Below the pieces are notes generated by a model that worked only from the letters and a program-made list of their open reading frames with translations, was not told the DNA's origin and did not search any database. A stretch of 57,528 bases of DNA from an uncultured Oscillospiraceae bacterium (lineage in GTDB: Bacteria > Bacillota > Clostridia > Oscillospirales > Acutalibacteraceae), in assembly GCA_902492895.1 (NCBI GenBank), contig CABUNG010000014.1:1-57528 (forward strand), read 5' to 3'. Each line of letters opens with the position of its first letter. Position 1 is the stretch's first letter. Shown piece by piece: positions 49,452 to 57,528 of this stretch. Made by a program: the position numbers and the translations under genes.

Positions 49452-52256
49452 ATGAAAAAGCGGATGAGAGTTTGTTCCCTGTTATCGAGTTTGGCAGTGC
49501 TGGCAGGCCTGTTTCAAATGCTGTCTTTCACGGCTGGAGCGGAGTCCGCGGCCCCGAAGGCGGAATGGCTGAACTTCGAGGATGCGGACATCCTGGCCCG
49601 CCAGACGTATGAGGGCGGCAAACGCCTGGATCTGGACGAGGTTCTTGAAGCGTCGCTGGATCTCGCGAAAGCGGGAGATTACCGCCTGGCTCTCGTGTAT
49701 GAACAGGAGGATTATCCGACGTTCGGCAACAGCGGCCAGCTCGAAATCAACGGAGAAAAAACGTCGCTGAGCCTGGGCGGCGTCTGGTACGACGAAGATA
49801 CCGAGCGCCAGCTCGACCGTTATGGCAACGAAACGATCAGCAACAGCCGGTATGTCACCGGACAAGTGACCCAGATGCTGTGCGGGGATACCGATTATGA
49901 CCATGTGGACAGCGTGTATCCTTTTCAGGCGGGAACCAACACCCTCCGGCTGTCGTTTTCGGAAGTGCCGGTGACGGTCTATGAAATTCTGGTGGTCAAA
50001 ACCGCGGCGTACAGCGGGCTGTCGTCGAGTGCTGTCAATAACGGCAGGCAGATCCCGATTCAGGCGGAGGATTATATCTGGAAATCGGATTCCTATATCC
50101 ATGCGGGCAACGCGCAGGATGCGAACGTCACCCCGTACCGGGTGGATCAGAAAAAGATCAATATCCTCGACGGCGGCGTGTTCGATACCCACCGCCAGAA
50201 GGTCATGTACCAGTTTTATGTAGAGGAAGCGGGGGACTATCAGTTCGCCCTGCGGTATAACCAGGACTCTAAAAAGGGCATGAGCGTTTATCGCAGTATT
50301 GAAATCGACGGACAGATTCCCGATGCCTGTTTTGAGAATATATCCTTTAAATACACGGGTCTCGATTACGTCACCCAGACCGTGACGAACGGCGCGCAAG
50401 CGGCGTATGTCCACCTGAGCGAGGGCTGGCATACCCTGTCCGTCGTTGTTACGGCGGCGCCTGTGGCCTCTTATCGGGAACGCCTGAACCGGACGCTTGG
50501 TGAAATCAGCGAGGCGGGCATCGCCATCAAGATGATCACCGGTGGCCAGAAGGACAAGAACCGGACCTGGAACATCGAGGAATATCTCCCCACCATCGTG
50601 GACGATCTGAACCGCTGGGCCGACGAACTCGATACCGTCTATGACGAACTCGAGGAGTTGGCCGGCCGCAAACCCTCTTTCGCGGCCTCTCTGCCCAAAT
50701 CGGCGCAGTATCTGCGCAAGGCGGCCGAATCGCCCCGAACCCTGCCGACCAAAACCACCAAGATCTTTGAAGGCGCCGGTTCGGTTGCCCAGATGATCGG
50801 CGATCTGATCACCCCTCTGCTCCAGCAGCAGCTGACCCTCGATCAGCTTTTCGTCTACAGCGCCGACGAGCCGCAGGAATCCTATCCCGGCTTTTTCGAA
50901 AGAATGATCAATGGGATCAAGCATTTTCTCCTGTCCTTCTCGTCCGATTACAACAGCTTCGGCAATGTGGGCACCAGCTCGGATGTGCTGGACGTGTGGG
51001 TGAACCGCCCGCTGATGGCGGTCGAAACCCTGCAGATGCTCGCGGACGCGGATTTTACGCCGAAAACCGGCATTCCGGTCAAAGTCACCATCATGCCGAA
51101 CGAAGAGAAAATCGTCCTTGCAAACGCCGCACAGCAGACCCCCGACGTCGCCATGGGGCTGACGCTCGGCCGTCCGTATGAGCTGGGGCTGCGTGAAGCG
51201 GTGGTCGACATGTACGAGTTCGACGACTTCCTCGACTATTATAAGGAACACTATGATCTCCGCCTGCTCACCCCTCTCTGGGTGGACGGCCGGATGAGCG
51301 GCGTGGTGGAGAGCCGGAACTTCCAGGTGCTTTTCTACCGCAAGGATATCCTGCAGAGACTGAATCTGGATGTGCCGGACACCTGGGAAGACGTCAAGCT
51401 GATGATGCCCGAGCTCAAGCGAAACGGCATGAATTTCCATGTGGCGCTCGCATCCCATACTGGTAACAAGCCCATCGCCACGACGTCGTATTACTTTGCG
51501 CAGAACGGCGCCTCGCTCTATTCCGAAGACGGCATGACCACGGCGATCAATGAGGAGAAGGGGCAGGAGGCCTTTGAACTGCTGACCAGTCTGTTCAACA
51601 CCTATTCGCTGCCGGTCACGACGGAAAACTTCTTCAACAGCTTCCGTTACGGCCGGATCCCGATCGGCATTTCCAATCTGGATACCTACATTAAGCTGAA
51701 AAACGCGGCTCCCGAGATCGCGGACATGTGGGACATCGCGCCGTCGCCCGGCATCATGGACGAAGACGGGGTGGTTCACCGCGATCAGACCAGCGCCGGC
51801 GAAACCGCGGTGATCATGAAGCAGACCACTATGAAAAATGAGGCTTGGGATTTCCTCAAATGGTGGCTGTCCACCGATGTCCAGGAGGAATACGGCTTCA
51901 TCATGCAGACGAAATTCGGTCCGACCTATATCTGGAACACGGCCAATGAGGAAGCGTTCCAGTCCACTGACATCGAAAAACGGCATATGGATGTGATTTT
52001 TGAGCAGTGGAAGTGGACATACGAGGTGCCGCTGCATCCGGCGTCGTACATGCTGGAACGGGAGCTTTCCAACGCGTGGAACAACGTCGTGGTCAAAAAC
52101 CGGGAGGCGCGGGCTTCTTTGGACAAGGCGGTCATCAACATCAACCGGGAAATGGAACGGAAACTCCAGGAATTCGGTTATGTGAAAAACGGGCAGATGG
52201 TGTCGCCCTACCGTATAGCTTCGCTTAATCTGATTGAGGAGGATGGGCGTTCATGA
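49452..52256 (+). CDS. Large carbohydrate-binding extracellular solute-binding protein (module B)
   Basis: 934 residues: signal peptide (~1-30; cleavage near AGAESA), two beta-sandwich modules (~60-180 with LDLAKAGDYRLALVYEQEDY; ~250-345 with MYQFYVEEAGDYQFALRYNQ), a helical linker (~350-470) and a family-1 solute-binding domain (~513-915; VLFYRKDILQRLNLDVPDTW). Layout and motifs match the module A protein at 15345, so the two are paralogues. I use ATG 49452, with AAGGGG five bases upstream, because the longer frame from 49404 has no ribosome site. The stop overlaps the permease start (ATGA at 52253). Confidence 0.87.
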   Translation: MKKRMRVCSLLSSLAVLAGLFQMLSFTAGAESAAPKAEWLNFEDADILARQTYEGGKRLDLDEVLEASLDLAKAGDYRLALVYEQEDYPTFGNSGQLEINGEKTSLSLGGVWYDEDTERQLDRYGNETISNSRYVTGQVTQMLCGDTDYDHVDSVYPFQAGTNTLRLSFSEVPVTVYEILVVKTAAYSGLSSSAVNNGRQIPIQAEDYIWKSDSYIHAGNAQDANVTPYRVDQKKINILDGGVFDTHRQKVMYQFYVEEAGDYQFALRYNQDSKKGMSVYRSIEIDGQIPDACFENISFKYTGLDYVTQTVTNGAQAAYVHLSEGWHTLSVVVTAAPVASYRERLNRTLGEISEAGIAIKMITGGQKDKNRTWNIEEYLPTIVDDLNRWADELDTVYDELEELAGRKPSFAASLPKSAQYLRKAAESPRTLPTKTTKIFEGAGSVAQMIGDLITPLLQQQLTLDQLFVYSADEPQESYPGFFERMINGIKHFLLSFSSDYNSFGNVGTSSDVLDVWVNRPLMAVETLQMLADADFTPKTGIPVKVTIMPNEEKIVLANAAQQTPDVAMGLTLGRPYELGLREAVVDMYEFDDFLDYYKEHYDLRLLTPLWVDGRMSGVVESRNFQVLFYRKDILQRLNLDVPDTWEDVKLMMPELKRNGMNFHVALASHTGNKPIATTSYYFAQNGASLYSEDGMTTAINEEKGQEAFELLTSLFNTYSLPVTTENFFNSFRYGRIPIGISNLDTYIKLKNAAPEIADMWDIAPSPGIMDEDGVVHRDQTSAGETAVIMKQTTMKNEAWDFLKWWLSTDVQEEYGFIMQTKFGPTYIWNTANEEAFQSTDIEKRHMDVIFEQWKWTYEVPLHPASYMLERELSNAWNNVVVKNREARASLDKAVININREMERKLQEFGYVKNGQMVSPYRIASLNLIEEDGRS

Positions 52257-53137
52257 AAACCTGGCTCGATAAAAAGGCGCATTGGCTGCTGCTCGCGCCC
52301 TTCCTGATCCTGTTTGCCATCTTTATTCTGCTGCCGGTTCTGGCGGCTGTGGGATTGTCGTTCACCTATTTCAATACCGTGCAGACGCCCACCTGGGCAG
52401 GCATTCAGAACTACATCTCCCTGATGACGAAGGACCCGATCTTCATGCAGAAGATCCTGCCCAATACCATCAAGTTCGCCGTCATCGTCGGCCCCGGCGG
52501 ATTTATCCTCTCCTTTTTCATGGCGTGGCTGCTCGCGCAGCTCACCAGAGGACCCCGCACCGTGCTGGCGGTCATCCTGTATTCCCCCTCCATGATCGGC
52601 GGTGTCACCATGTCGGTCGTTTGGAAGGTCATTTTCAGCAGCGACCAGGCGGGTTACCTCAACAGCATGCTCCTCTCCCTGGGCGTGATCAACGAACCGA
52701 TCAAATGGCTGCAGAGCGAGCAGTTCCTGATGCCCATCATGATCTTGGTATCGCTGTGGAGTTCCATGGGCGTCGGATTTCTGGCCATGCTGTCCGGTGT
52801 CATCAACGGAGACCGGGAGATCTACGAAGCCGCCTATATCGACGGCGTTTCCAACCGGTTTCAGGAAATCATGTACATCACCATTCCGACGATGAAGCCT
52901 CAGATGCTGTTCGGCGCCACGATGGCGATCGTCAATGCTTTCAAGACCAGCGACATCGGCGTGCAGCTGTCCGGATCCAATCCGACGCCGCAGTACGCGG
53001 GCAGCCTGATCGTCAACCATATCCAGGACTATGGTTTTATCCGAAACGAAATGGGCTACGCGGCCGCTTTGTCCGTTGTCCTTCTGCTTCTGATCTTCTT
53101 CTCATCACGGGTCGCCAAAAAGCTGTTTTCTGATTAA
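52253..53137 (+). CDS. Sugar ABC transporter permease, LplB/UgpA type (module B)
   Basis: 294-residue permease with six helices, starting WLLLAPFLILFAIFILLPVL, and the EAA loop EAAYIDGVSNRFQEIMYITI. The motif GLSFTYFNTVQTPTWAGIQN parallels the module A permease (LSFTYYNILQTPSFVGLQN), as do the closing blocks HIQDYGFIRNEMGYAAAL and HLNDYGNVRFEMGYACAI. The ATG overlaps the stop of the binding-protein gene. Paired with the permease at 53161; the ATPase is encoded elsewhere. Confidence 0.92.
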   Translation: MKTWLDKKAHWLLLAPFLILFAIFILLPVLAAVGLSFTYFNTVQTPTWAGIQNYISLMTKDPIFMQKILPNTIKFAVIVGPGGFILSFFMAWLLAQLTRGPRTVLAVILYSPSMIGGVTMSVVWKVIFSSDQAGYLNSMLLSLGVINEPIKWLQSEQFLMPIMILVSLWSSMGVGFLAMLSGVINGDREIYEAAYIDGVSNRFQEIMYITIPTMKPQMLFGATMAIVNAFKTSDIGVQLSGSNPTPQYAGSLIVNHIQDYGFIRNEMGYAAALSVVLLLLIFFSSRVAKKLFSD

Positions 53138-53160
53138 CGAAAGAGGGAGTGGACGAAGCG

Positions 53161-54030
53161 ATGGCTATGAAAGTCGTGGGGGTCAACCCCAGCAAATTCC
53201 ATAAAAGCCAGATCAAATTCTACATCATCCTGCTGCCGATCATCGTCTTCATGGTGCTGCCGATTCTCTACATCATCATGCATGCCCTGAAGCCGATCGA
53301 CGAGCTGTATCTGTATCCGCCGCGTTTCTTTGTGCAGAATCCGACGCTCGACAACTTCACGCGGCTGTTCCGGCAGACCGGGCTGTCCCAGATTCCGGTA
53401 TCGCGGTTTTTGTTCAACAATATCGTGATCGCGCTGGCCACCGTGCTGTCGACGATCTATGTCAGCGTATCGGCCGGCTACGCCCTGTCGAAGATCCGCT
53501 TCCACGGCCGCAGCGCGATCTTCACCATCAACCAGCTGGCGCTCATGTTCGTGGCGGTGGCGGTGCAGATCCCGCGGTATCTGGTGATCACCAAGATCGG
53601 CCTGGCCGACAATTTTTTGGTCCACATACTGCCGGAGCTCGCCATGCCGGTGGGGCTGTTCCTTGTCAAACAGAATATTGACCAGATTCCGGATTCCCTG
53701 ATCGAAGCGGCCGAGATGGACGGGGCCACCCAGTTTTATGTGCTGCGCCGCGTGATTATCCCGCTGGTCAAGCCCGCGCTCGCGACGGTGGCGATCCTTT
53801 CCTTCCAGTCGGCCTGGAACAGCGCGGCGGAATCCAACACCTTTATCAACAACGAAAGCATCAAGAGCTTTGCGTATTACATGACGCAGATATCGAATAC
53901 CGGAAACGGGCTGGAGGGCCAGGGAATGGCGGCCGCGGCGGCCTTGCTGATGTTCCTGCCGAACTTGATCCTCTTCATCGTGATGCAGTCCAGGGTCATG
54001 GATACGATGACCAATGCCGGAATTAAGTAA
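53161..54030 (+). CDS. Sugar ABC transporter permease, UgpE/MalG type (module B)
   Basis: 289-residue permease with six helices, the CUT1 motif LKPIDELYLYPPRFFVQ and the EAA loop EAAEMDGATQFYVLRRVIIP. The likely start is ATG 53161, with AGAGGGAG 11 bases upstream; the in-frame GTG at 53149 overlaps that site. It lies 23 bases after the partner permease and 13 bases before the NHL/TPR/YIP1 gene, exactly as in module A. It shares the ending motif MDTMTNAGIK with the module A partner's METMGSSGIKE-like tail (approximate). Confidence 0.92.
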   Translation: MAMKVVGVNPSKFHKSQIKFYIILLPIIVFMVLPILYIIMHALKPIDELYLYPPRFFVQNPTLDNFTRLFRQTGLSQIPVSRFLFNNIVIALATVLSTIYVSVSAGYALSKIRFHGRSAIFTINQLALMFVAVAVQIPRYLVITKIGLADNFLVHILPELAMPVGLFLVKQNIDQIPDSLIEAAEMDGATQFYVLRRVIIPLVKPALATVAILSFQSAWNSAAESNTFINNESIKSFAYYMTQISNTGNGLEGQGMAAAAALLMFLPNLILFIVMQSRVMDTMTNAGIK

Positions 54031-54043
54031 AGGAGTGGTACGC

Positions 54044-56089
54044 GTGAAAAAAAGTGGTATGCTCTGCGTACTGCTGGCGGCCCTGATGATTTTCCTGTGT
54101 GCCTTTCCGGTTTCGGCGGGAAACTCCACGGCCAATACCTATACGGTTTCGGTCAACTGGGAATGGATCAAAACCCAGGATGCCTATCTCCCGGGCCAGG
54201 TGTTCTTTAAAGACGAAGGGCTGAAAAAGCCGTCCGATATCGCGATCATGAATATGAAAATGTATGTGGCGGATTCGGACAACGGCCGCATCCTGATCCG
54301 GGACCTGCATGATCGGGAGAAGCCGACGCAGGTGCTGGGGGAGGGGACGCTGACCCGCCCGACCGGCGTCCATGTCACGGCCGACGGCACCATCTACGTG
54401 GCGGACGCGGGCGCGAAAACCGTCCTGGTCATGGATCCGGACGGTACCGTCCGCCTGACCATCGGGGAGCCGGATTCTCCCATGTTCGGGGCCGACGCCA
54501 TGTGGGAGCCGTCGAAGGTGGCGGTTGACGGCCGGGGCAACCTCTATGTAATGAGCGAAGGCGGCTTCAACGGCCTGGTGCAGTTCAGCAAGGAAGGGGA
54601 ATTCCTCGGCTATTTCGGCAGCAACCAGACCTCCAAGACCTTTGTGGAGGCGGTTCAGGACATCTTCTTTACCGCCGAACAGATCGCCAAGCTCTTCAAC
54701 CGGAAGCCGGCCGCCTTTACCAATGTCGCCATCGACAGCGACGGACTGGTCTACACGATTACGGCCGACGGAGAGGGCAACGTGGTCAAAAAGCACAATG
54801 TAGCCGGGTCCAACATCCTCTCCGCCTCCAAAAACCGCCGCATGTTCGACGATACGAACTTTGCCGACATCACGGTCGGCAAGTGGGGCCAGATTTACGT
54901 CGTTTCCAACACGGGCGTCATCAACGAATACGACTACAACGGCAACATCCATTTTTCCTTCGGCGGCCTATCCATCGCCACCGACTTAAACGGTCTGTTC
55001 ACCGTTCCGTCGGGCATTGCCGTGGACGATAACGACTGCGTGTATGTTCTCGACTACGAAAAAGGCATCGTCCAGTCTTTTTACCCCACGGCTTTCGCCA
55101 ACATGACCCATCAGGCGCTCAGCCTGTACGACCGCGGCCAGTACGAGGACAGCATGGCCTACTGGAAGCAGGTGCTGCAGCTCTCGGGCTCCTCACAGGT
55201 GGCCCACTACGGACTCGGCCAGTGCTACATGAACCTGGGCGACTATGAAAACGCCGCCTACCATTTCAAAATCGCGTCGGACCAGAACGCGTATTCGGAC
55301 GCCTACTGGGAGCTGCGCGATCAGTGGATGACCGAGCACACGCCCATCGTGGTGATCGGGATCGTGCTGCTGTGCGCCCTGCTCTTTGTATTGGTGCACA
55401 AACGCAGGCACAAGGAAGGCCAATACGTCTATTCCCCTTATGTCTGCCCTCCCGGTAAGGGATTATGGTCGGATCTCAAGTTCATGGCCTTCTCTTGCCG
55501 GCATCCCATCGACGCGGCCCTGTACATCAAGAGCGGCCGGAAAGTGTCGACCCTCAGCGCCCTCATCGTCGGCGCCCTGGGCGTGGCGGTGTATCTCTTT
55601 GATTACGTCTGCCGCGGCTTCATCTTCAACAACAACAATCTGCGGTACACGCAGTATACGGTCCAGCTGGCCATGGTGATTGTGCCGGTGGTGCTGTGGG
55701 CGGTCTGCAATTACATGATTGCGACCATCCATGCCGGCGACGGCACCTTCCAAAAGGTGTTCCGCTCCACCATTTATGCGTTCAGTCCCTACATCCTGAT
55801 CACGCCGTTTACGACGCTTCTCTCCATGGTTCTGACCAAGGACGAAGGTTTCATACTCACCATGATCGGCAATGTGGTATTGGTATGGGTGGTCGTCACC
55901 CTGTTCCTTTTCATCAAGAAGGTGCAGGATTTCACGTTCTGGGAGACGGTCAAGAACATTCTGATCACCATCTTCCTGATCATCGTGATTCTGATCGCCG
56001 CGGCGCTGATCTATTCGCTCTGGAATTCCATTTCCGAATTCCTCGTGTCTATCTACAGGGAGGTGTTCTATCGTGGGCTCAACAAGTAA
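54044..56089 (+). CDS. NHL beta-propeller / TPR / YIP1 membrane protein (module B)
   Basis: 681 residues. Signal peptide (~1-25), NHL propeller (~60-370; MYVADSDNGRILIRDLHDRE, IYVADAGAKTVLVMDPDG, YVLDYEKGIVQSFY), TPR-like pair (~375-425; YDRGQYEDSMAYWKQVLQLS and HYGLGQCYMNLGDYENAAYH), one transmembrane helix (~440-460), a loop, and a YIP1-like bundle of about five helices (~510-680). The start is GTG 54044, with AAAGGAG seven bases upstream; the longer frame from 54014 would place residues ahead of the signal peptide. It matches the module A protein at 20178 domain for domain. Its 3' end overlaps the DUF5696 gene by 17 bases, which supports a joint function. Confidence 0.86.
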   Translation: MKKSGMLCVLLAALMIFLCAFPVSAGNSTANTYTVSVNWEWIKTQDAYLPGQVFFKDEGLKKPSDIAIMNMKMYVADSDNGRILIRDLHDREKPTQVLGEGTLTRPTGVHVTADGTIYVADAGAKTVLVMDPDGTVRLTIGEPDSPMFGADAMWEPSKVAVDGRGNLYVMSEGGFNGLVQFSKEGEFLGYFGSNQTSKTFVEAVQDIFFTAEQIAKLFNRKPAAFTNVAIDSDGLVYTITADGEGNVVKKHNVAGSNILSASKNRRMFDDTNFADITVGKWGQIYVVSNTGVINEYDYNGNIHFSFGGLSIATDLNGLFTVPSGIAVDDNDCVYVLDYEKGIVQSFYPTAFANMTHQALSLYDRGQYEDSMAYWKQVLQLSGSSQVAHYGLGQCYMNLGDYENAAYHFKIASDQNAYSDAYWELRDQWMTEHTPIVVIGIVLLCALLFVLVHKRRHKEGQYVYSPYVCPPGKGLWSDLKFMAFSCRHPIDAALYIKSGRKVSTLSALIVGALGVAVYLFDYVCRGFIFNNNNLRYTQYTVQLAMVIVPVVLWAVCNYMIATIHAGDGTFQKVFRSTIYAFSPYILITPFTTLLSMVLTKDEGFILTMIGNVVLVWVVVTLFLFIKKVQDFTFWETVKNILITIFLIIVILIAAALIYSLWNSISEFLVSIYREVFYRGLNK

Positions 56090-57528
56090 GATCCTGGCCG
56101 GGATGGCTGCGGCTGCGCTGCTCTGCGGTTCGGTCGTCCTGGGGGATGCCGATGTGGCCGGAAGCGATACCGGATACGACCTGCCGAATGTGATCGCCAA
56201 CCTGGAAGTGCATTCCGCCCGCCACTCCCGTGTGGAGGATTACGCCGAATCCCTGCTGGCCCTGTCCACCGACGGATACGAGCTGCTGGTCGAGGACAAC
56301 GCCGCCGCCGTGTATCTCAACAAGGAGAACGCCTCCATCCGGGTGATGGATAAGAAAAGCGGCTATGTCTGGGGCGGCCTCGAAACCAACGAGGGGATGA
56401 ACAAAACCTGGACGTCGGTCGGAAACGGCATCGTGGCGATCGACTTCATCGATTCCAAACTCGTGGCGAAAAAACAGGGCCTCGGGTATCCGAAGGAAAC
56501 CTCGTTTGACTACAAAGTGAAGGGCAAAAGCGTGGAATTCACCGCAAAATTCACGAAATACGGCATCTCTTTCCCCTTCACCATGACGCTGGACGACGGC
56601 GATCTGCGCTTCGAGATGGACACCTCCCAAATCGATGAAACCGATAAGTACCAGCTTCAAAACGTCTATTTCATCCCCTTCATGGGGTGTACGAAAGGCG
56701 ATGAGGTGCCGGGGTACTTCTTCCTTCCGGACGGGGCCGGCGCCCTCATGCGGTTCCAGAAAAACAGTTCTTACAACGTGGTGTATGACCAGCGGATCTA
56801 CGGCAAGGACTACGCCATCGATCAGACGGCGCAGACCAACGACCTGAAATCGTCCCGCCCCAACGACTTTCTCACGGATGAGAACAACATCACCCTGCCG
56901 GTTTTCGGAGGGGTGCAGGGCGTGGGACAGCATGGCTTTGTGGCCGAAGTGACCGGCGGGGCCGAGTTCGCCGCCATCATGGCGACGCCGGCCGGCATGA
57001 CCACCGACTACAACTGGATCACCTCCCGCTTTATCATCCGGCAGAACTACATGCAGCCGACGTCGAAGAGCGGCTCCGGCGTCCAGGTCACTCAGAAAAA
57101 GGCGAATCTCTACACCGCGTCCGTCCAGTATCATTTCCTGAATGGGGAAGATGCGGATTACGTGGGGATGGCCAAGTGGTACCGCAGCCGGCTGCAGGAA
57201 CAGGGGATCCTGACGAATAAGACCGCAGCAGCCTCCGGCGGCATTCCCATGCAGCTCGATCTGGTCATGTCGGACGTGAAAAAAGGGTTTCTGTCCAACA
57301 GTACGACCGCCATCACCACCGCCGACCAGGTGGAAAAGCTGATGGAAACCTTAAAGGAACAGGGCATCACGAACAGCCAATACGTGCTCAAAGGATGGCA
57401 GACGGGAGGGCTCAACGGCTACAATCCGCAGAAGCTGGGCTTTGAAAAGCGCAGCGGCAAGGCGGGGGATTACAAGAGCCTGTCCGAGAAAGCCGCGGAG
57501 CTAGGCGGCCGGGTGATTTTCTACGAAG
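56073..57528 (+). CDS. DUF5696 protein (module B), truncated by window end
   Basis: At least 485 residues, open to the window end. The GTG start at 56073 has AGGGAGGTG upstream and overlaps the NHL/TPR/YIP1 stop. An N-terminal signal or membrane segment (~8-30) lacks a lipobox, unlike the module A copy. The N-terminal beta domain shows GYELLVEDNAAAVYLNKENA and VMDKKSGYVWGG, matching the DGLTLYVNDKTAEIALKD region of module A. Later blocks VPGYFFLPDGAGALMRFQ, YGKDYAIDQT and LPVFGGVQGVGQHGFVAEV mirror LLLPDGSGSLLYFD and LPVFGLKNGDAAFLAVI there. The C-terminal barrel-like half begins near 57330 and is incomplete. Confidence 0.83.
   Translation, partial: MGSTSKILAGMAAAALLCGSVVLGDADVAGSDTGYDLPNVIANLEVHSARHSRVEDYAESLLALSTDGYELLVEDNAAAVYLNKENASIRVMDKKSGYVWGGLETNEGMNKTWTSVGNGIVAIDFIDSKLVAKKQGLGYPKETSFDYKVKGKSVEFTAKFTKYGISFPFTMTLDDGDLRFEMDTSQIDETDKYQLQNVYFIPFMGCTKGDEVPGYFFLPDGAGALMRFQKNSSYNVVYDQRIYGKDYAIDQTAQTNDLKSSRPNDFLTDENNITLPVFGGVQGVGQHGFVAEVTGGAEFAAIMATPAGMTTDYNWITSRFIIRQNYMQPTSKSGSGVQVTQKKANLYTASVQYHFLNGEDADYVGMAKWYRSRLQEQGILTNKTAAASGGIPMQLDLVMSDVKKGFLSNSTTAITTADQVEKLMETLKEQGITNSQYVLKGWQTGGLNGYNPQKLGFEKRSGKAGDYKSLSEKAAELGGRVIFYE

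Noticed and set aside
1..57528. CRISPR arrays, insertion sequences, phage genes, rRNA or tRNA
   Set aside because: No regularly spaced repeats, transposase-like or phage-like products, or RNA gene signatures were found.

Overview
This is a G+C-rich bacterial chromosome segment, most likely from an anaerobic, Gram-positive clostridial lineage (Oscillospiraceae-like, gut or plant-biomass associated). That placement is inferred from the murA-ftsQ-ftsZ block, strong AGGAGG-type ribosome sites, several LPXTG-like or single-helix surface anchors, lipoproteins, and CUT1 sugar ABC transporters encoded without their ATPase. I see no tRNA, rRNA, CRISPR array, insertion sequence or phage gene.

Layout. 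Positions 1-2610 hold cell-wall and division genes: the murA 3' end, ftsQ/divIB and ftsZ, closed by a terminator. Positions 2890-4971 (minus strand) hold a small XRE repressor and an AraC regulator fused to a GH16-like jelly-roll. Positions 5234-15124 are a carbohydrate locus: three parallel-beta-helix proteins (cytoplasmic, secreted and lipoprotein forms) around a GH172/DUF2961 enzyme, a solute-binding lipoprotein and two surface proteins, one of them frameshifted. Positions 15345-28317 are a long operon: a CBM-bearing solute-binding protein, two permeases, an NHL/TPR/YIP1 membrane protein, a DUF5696 lipoprotein, a second permease pair and an intracellular GH32. Positions 28398-31093 (minus) encode an ECF sigma factor, a putative anti-sigma factor and a vWA lipoprotein. 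Positions 31238-33318 (minus) encode GH43 and DUF2264 proteins, divergent from a LacI-operator-like promoter.

Positions 33788-47551 form a metabolic block: an M24-fold protein lacking metal ligands, a DMT exporter, an iron-type alcohol dehydrogenase, three tandem LamG surface proteins, a Gfo/Idh/MocA dehydrogenase, a TIM-barrel isomerase/epimerase, a lipoprotein esterase, a fucose/arabinose-isomerase-like enzyme, a split transketolase and an RpiB/LacAB isomerase. Positions 47577-57528 carry a solute-binding lipoprotein, a 400-base highly structured non-coding interval, and a second copy of the five-gene module (CBM-SBP, permease, permease, NHL/TPR/YIP1, DUF5696), cut by the window end.

How it fits together (inference). 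Secreted, lipid-anchored and surface-anchored binding proteins capture plant or microbial oligosaccharides. ABC importers bring them in, and cytoplasmic GH172, GH32 and GH43 enzymes cleave them; GH172 plus GH32 points to fructose-containing glycans. The isomerase / split transketolase / RpiB run resembles transketolase-based routes for unusual sugars, including the sulfo-TK route of sulfoquinovose breakdown, but the substrate cannot be read from sequence alone. The most promising undescribed element is the duplicated module combining importer, beta-propeller/TPR/YIP1 protein and DUF5696 protein.
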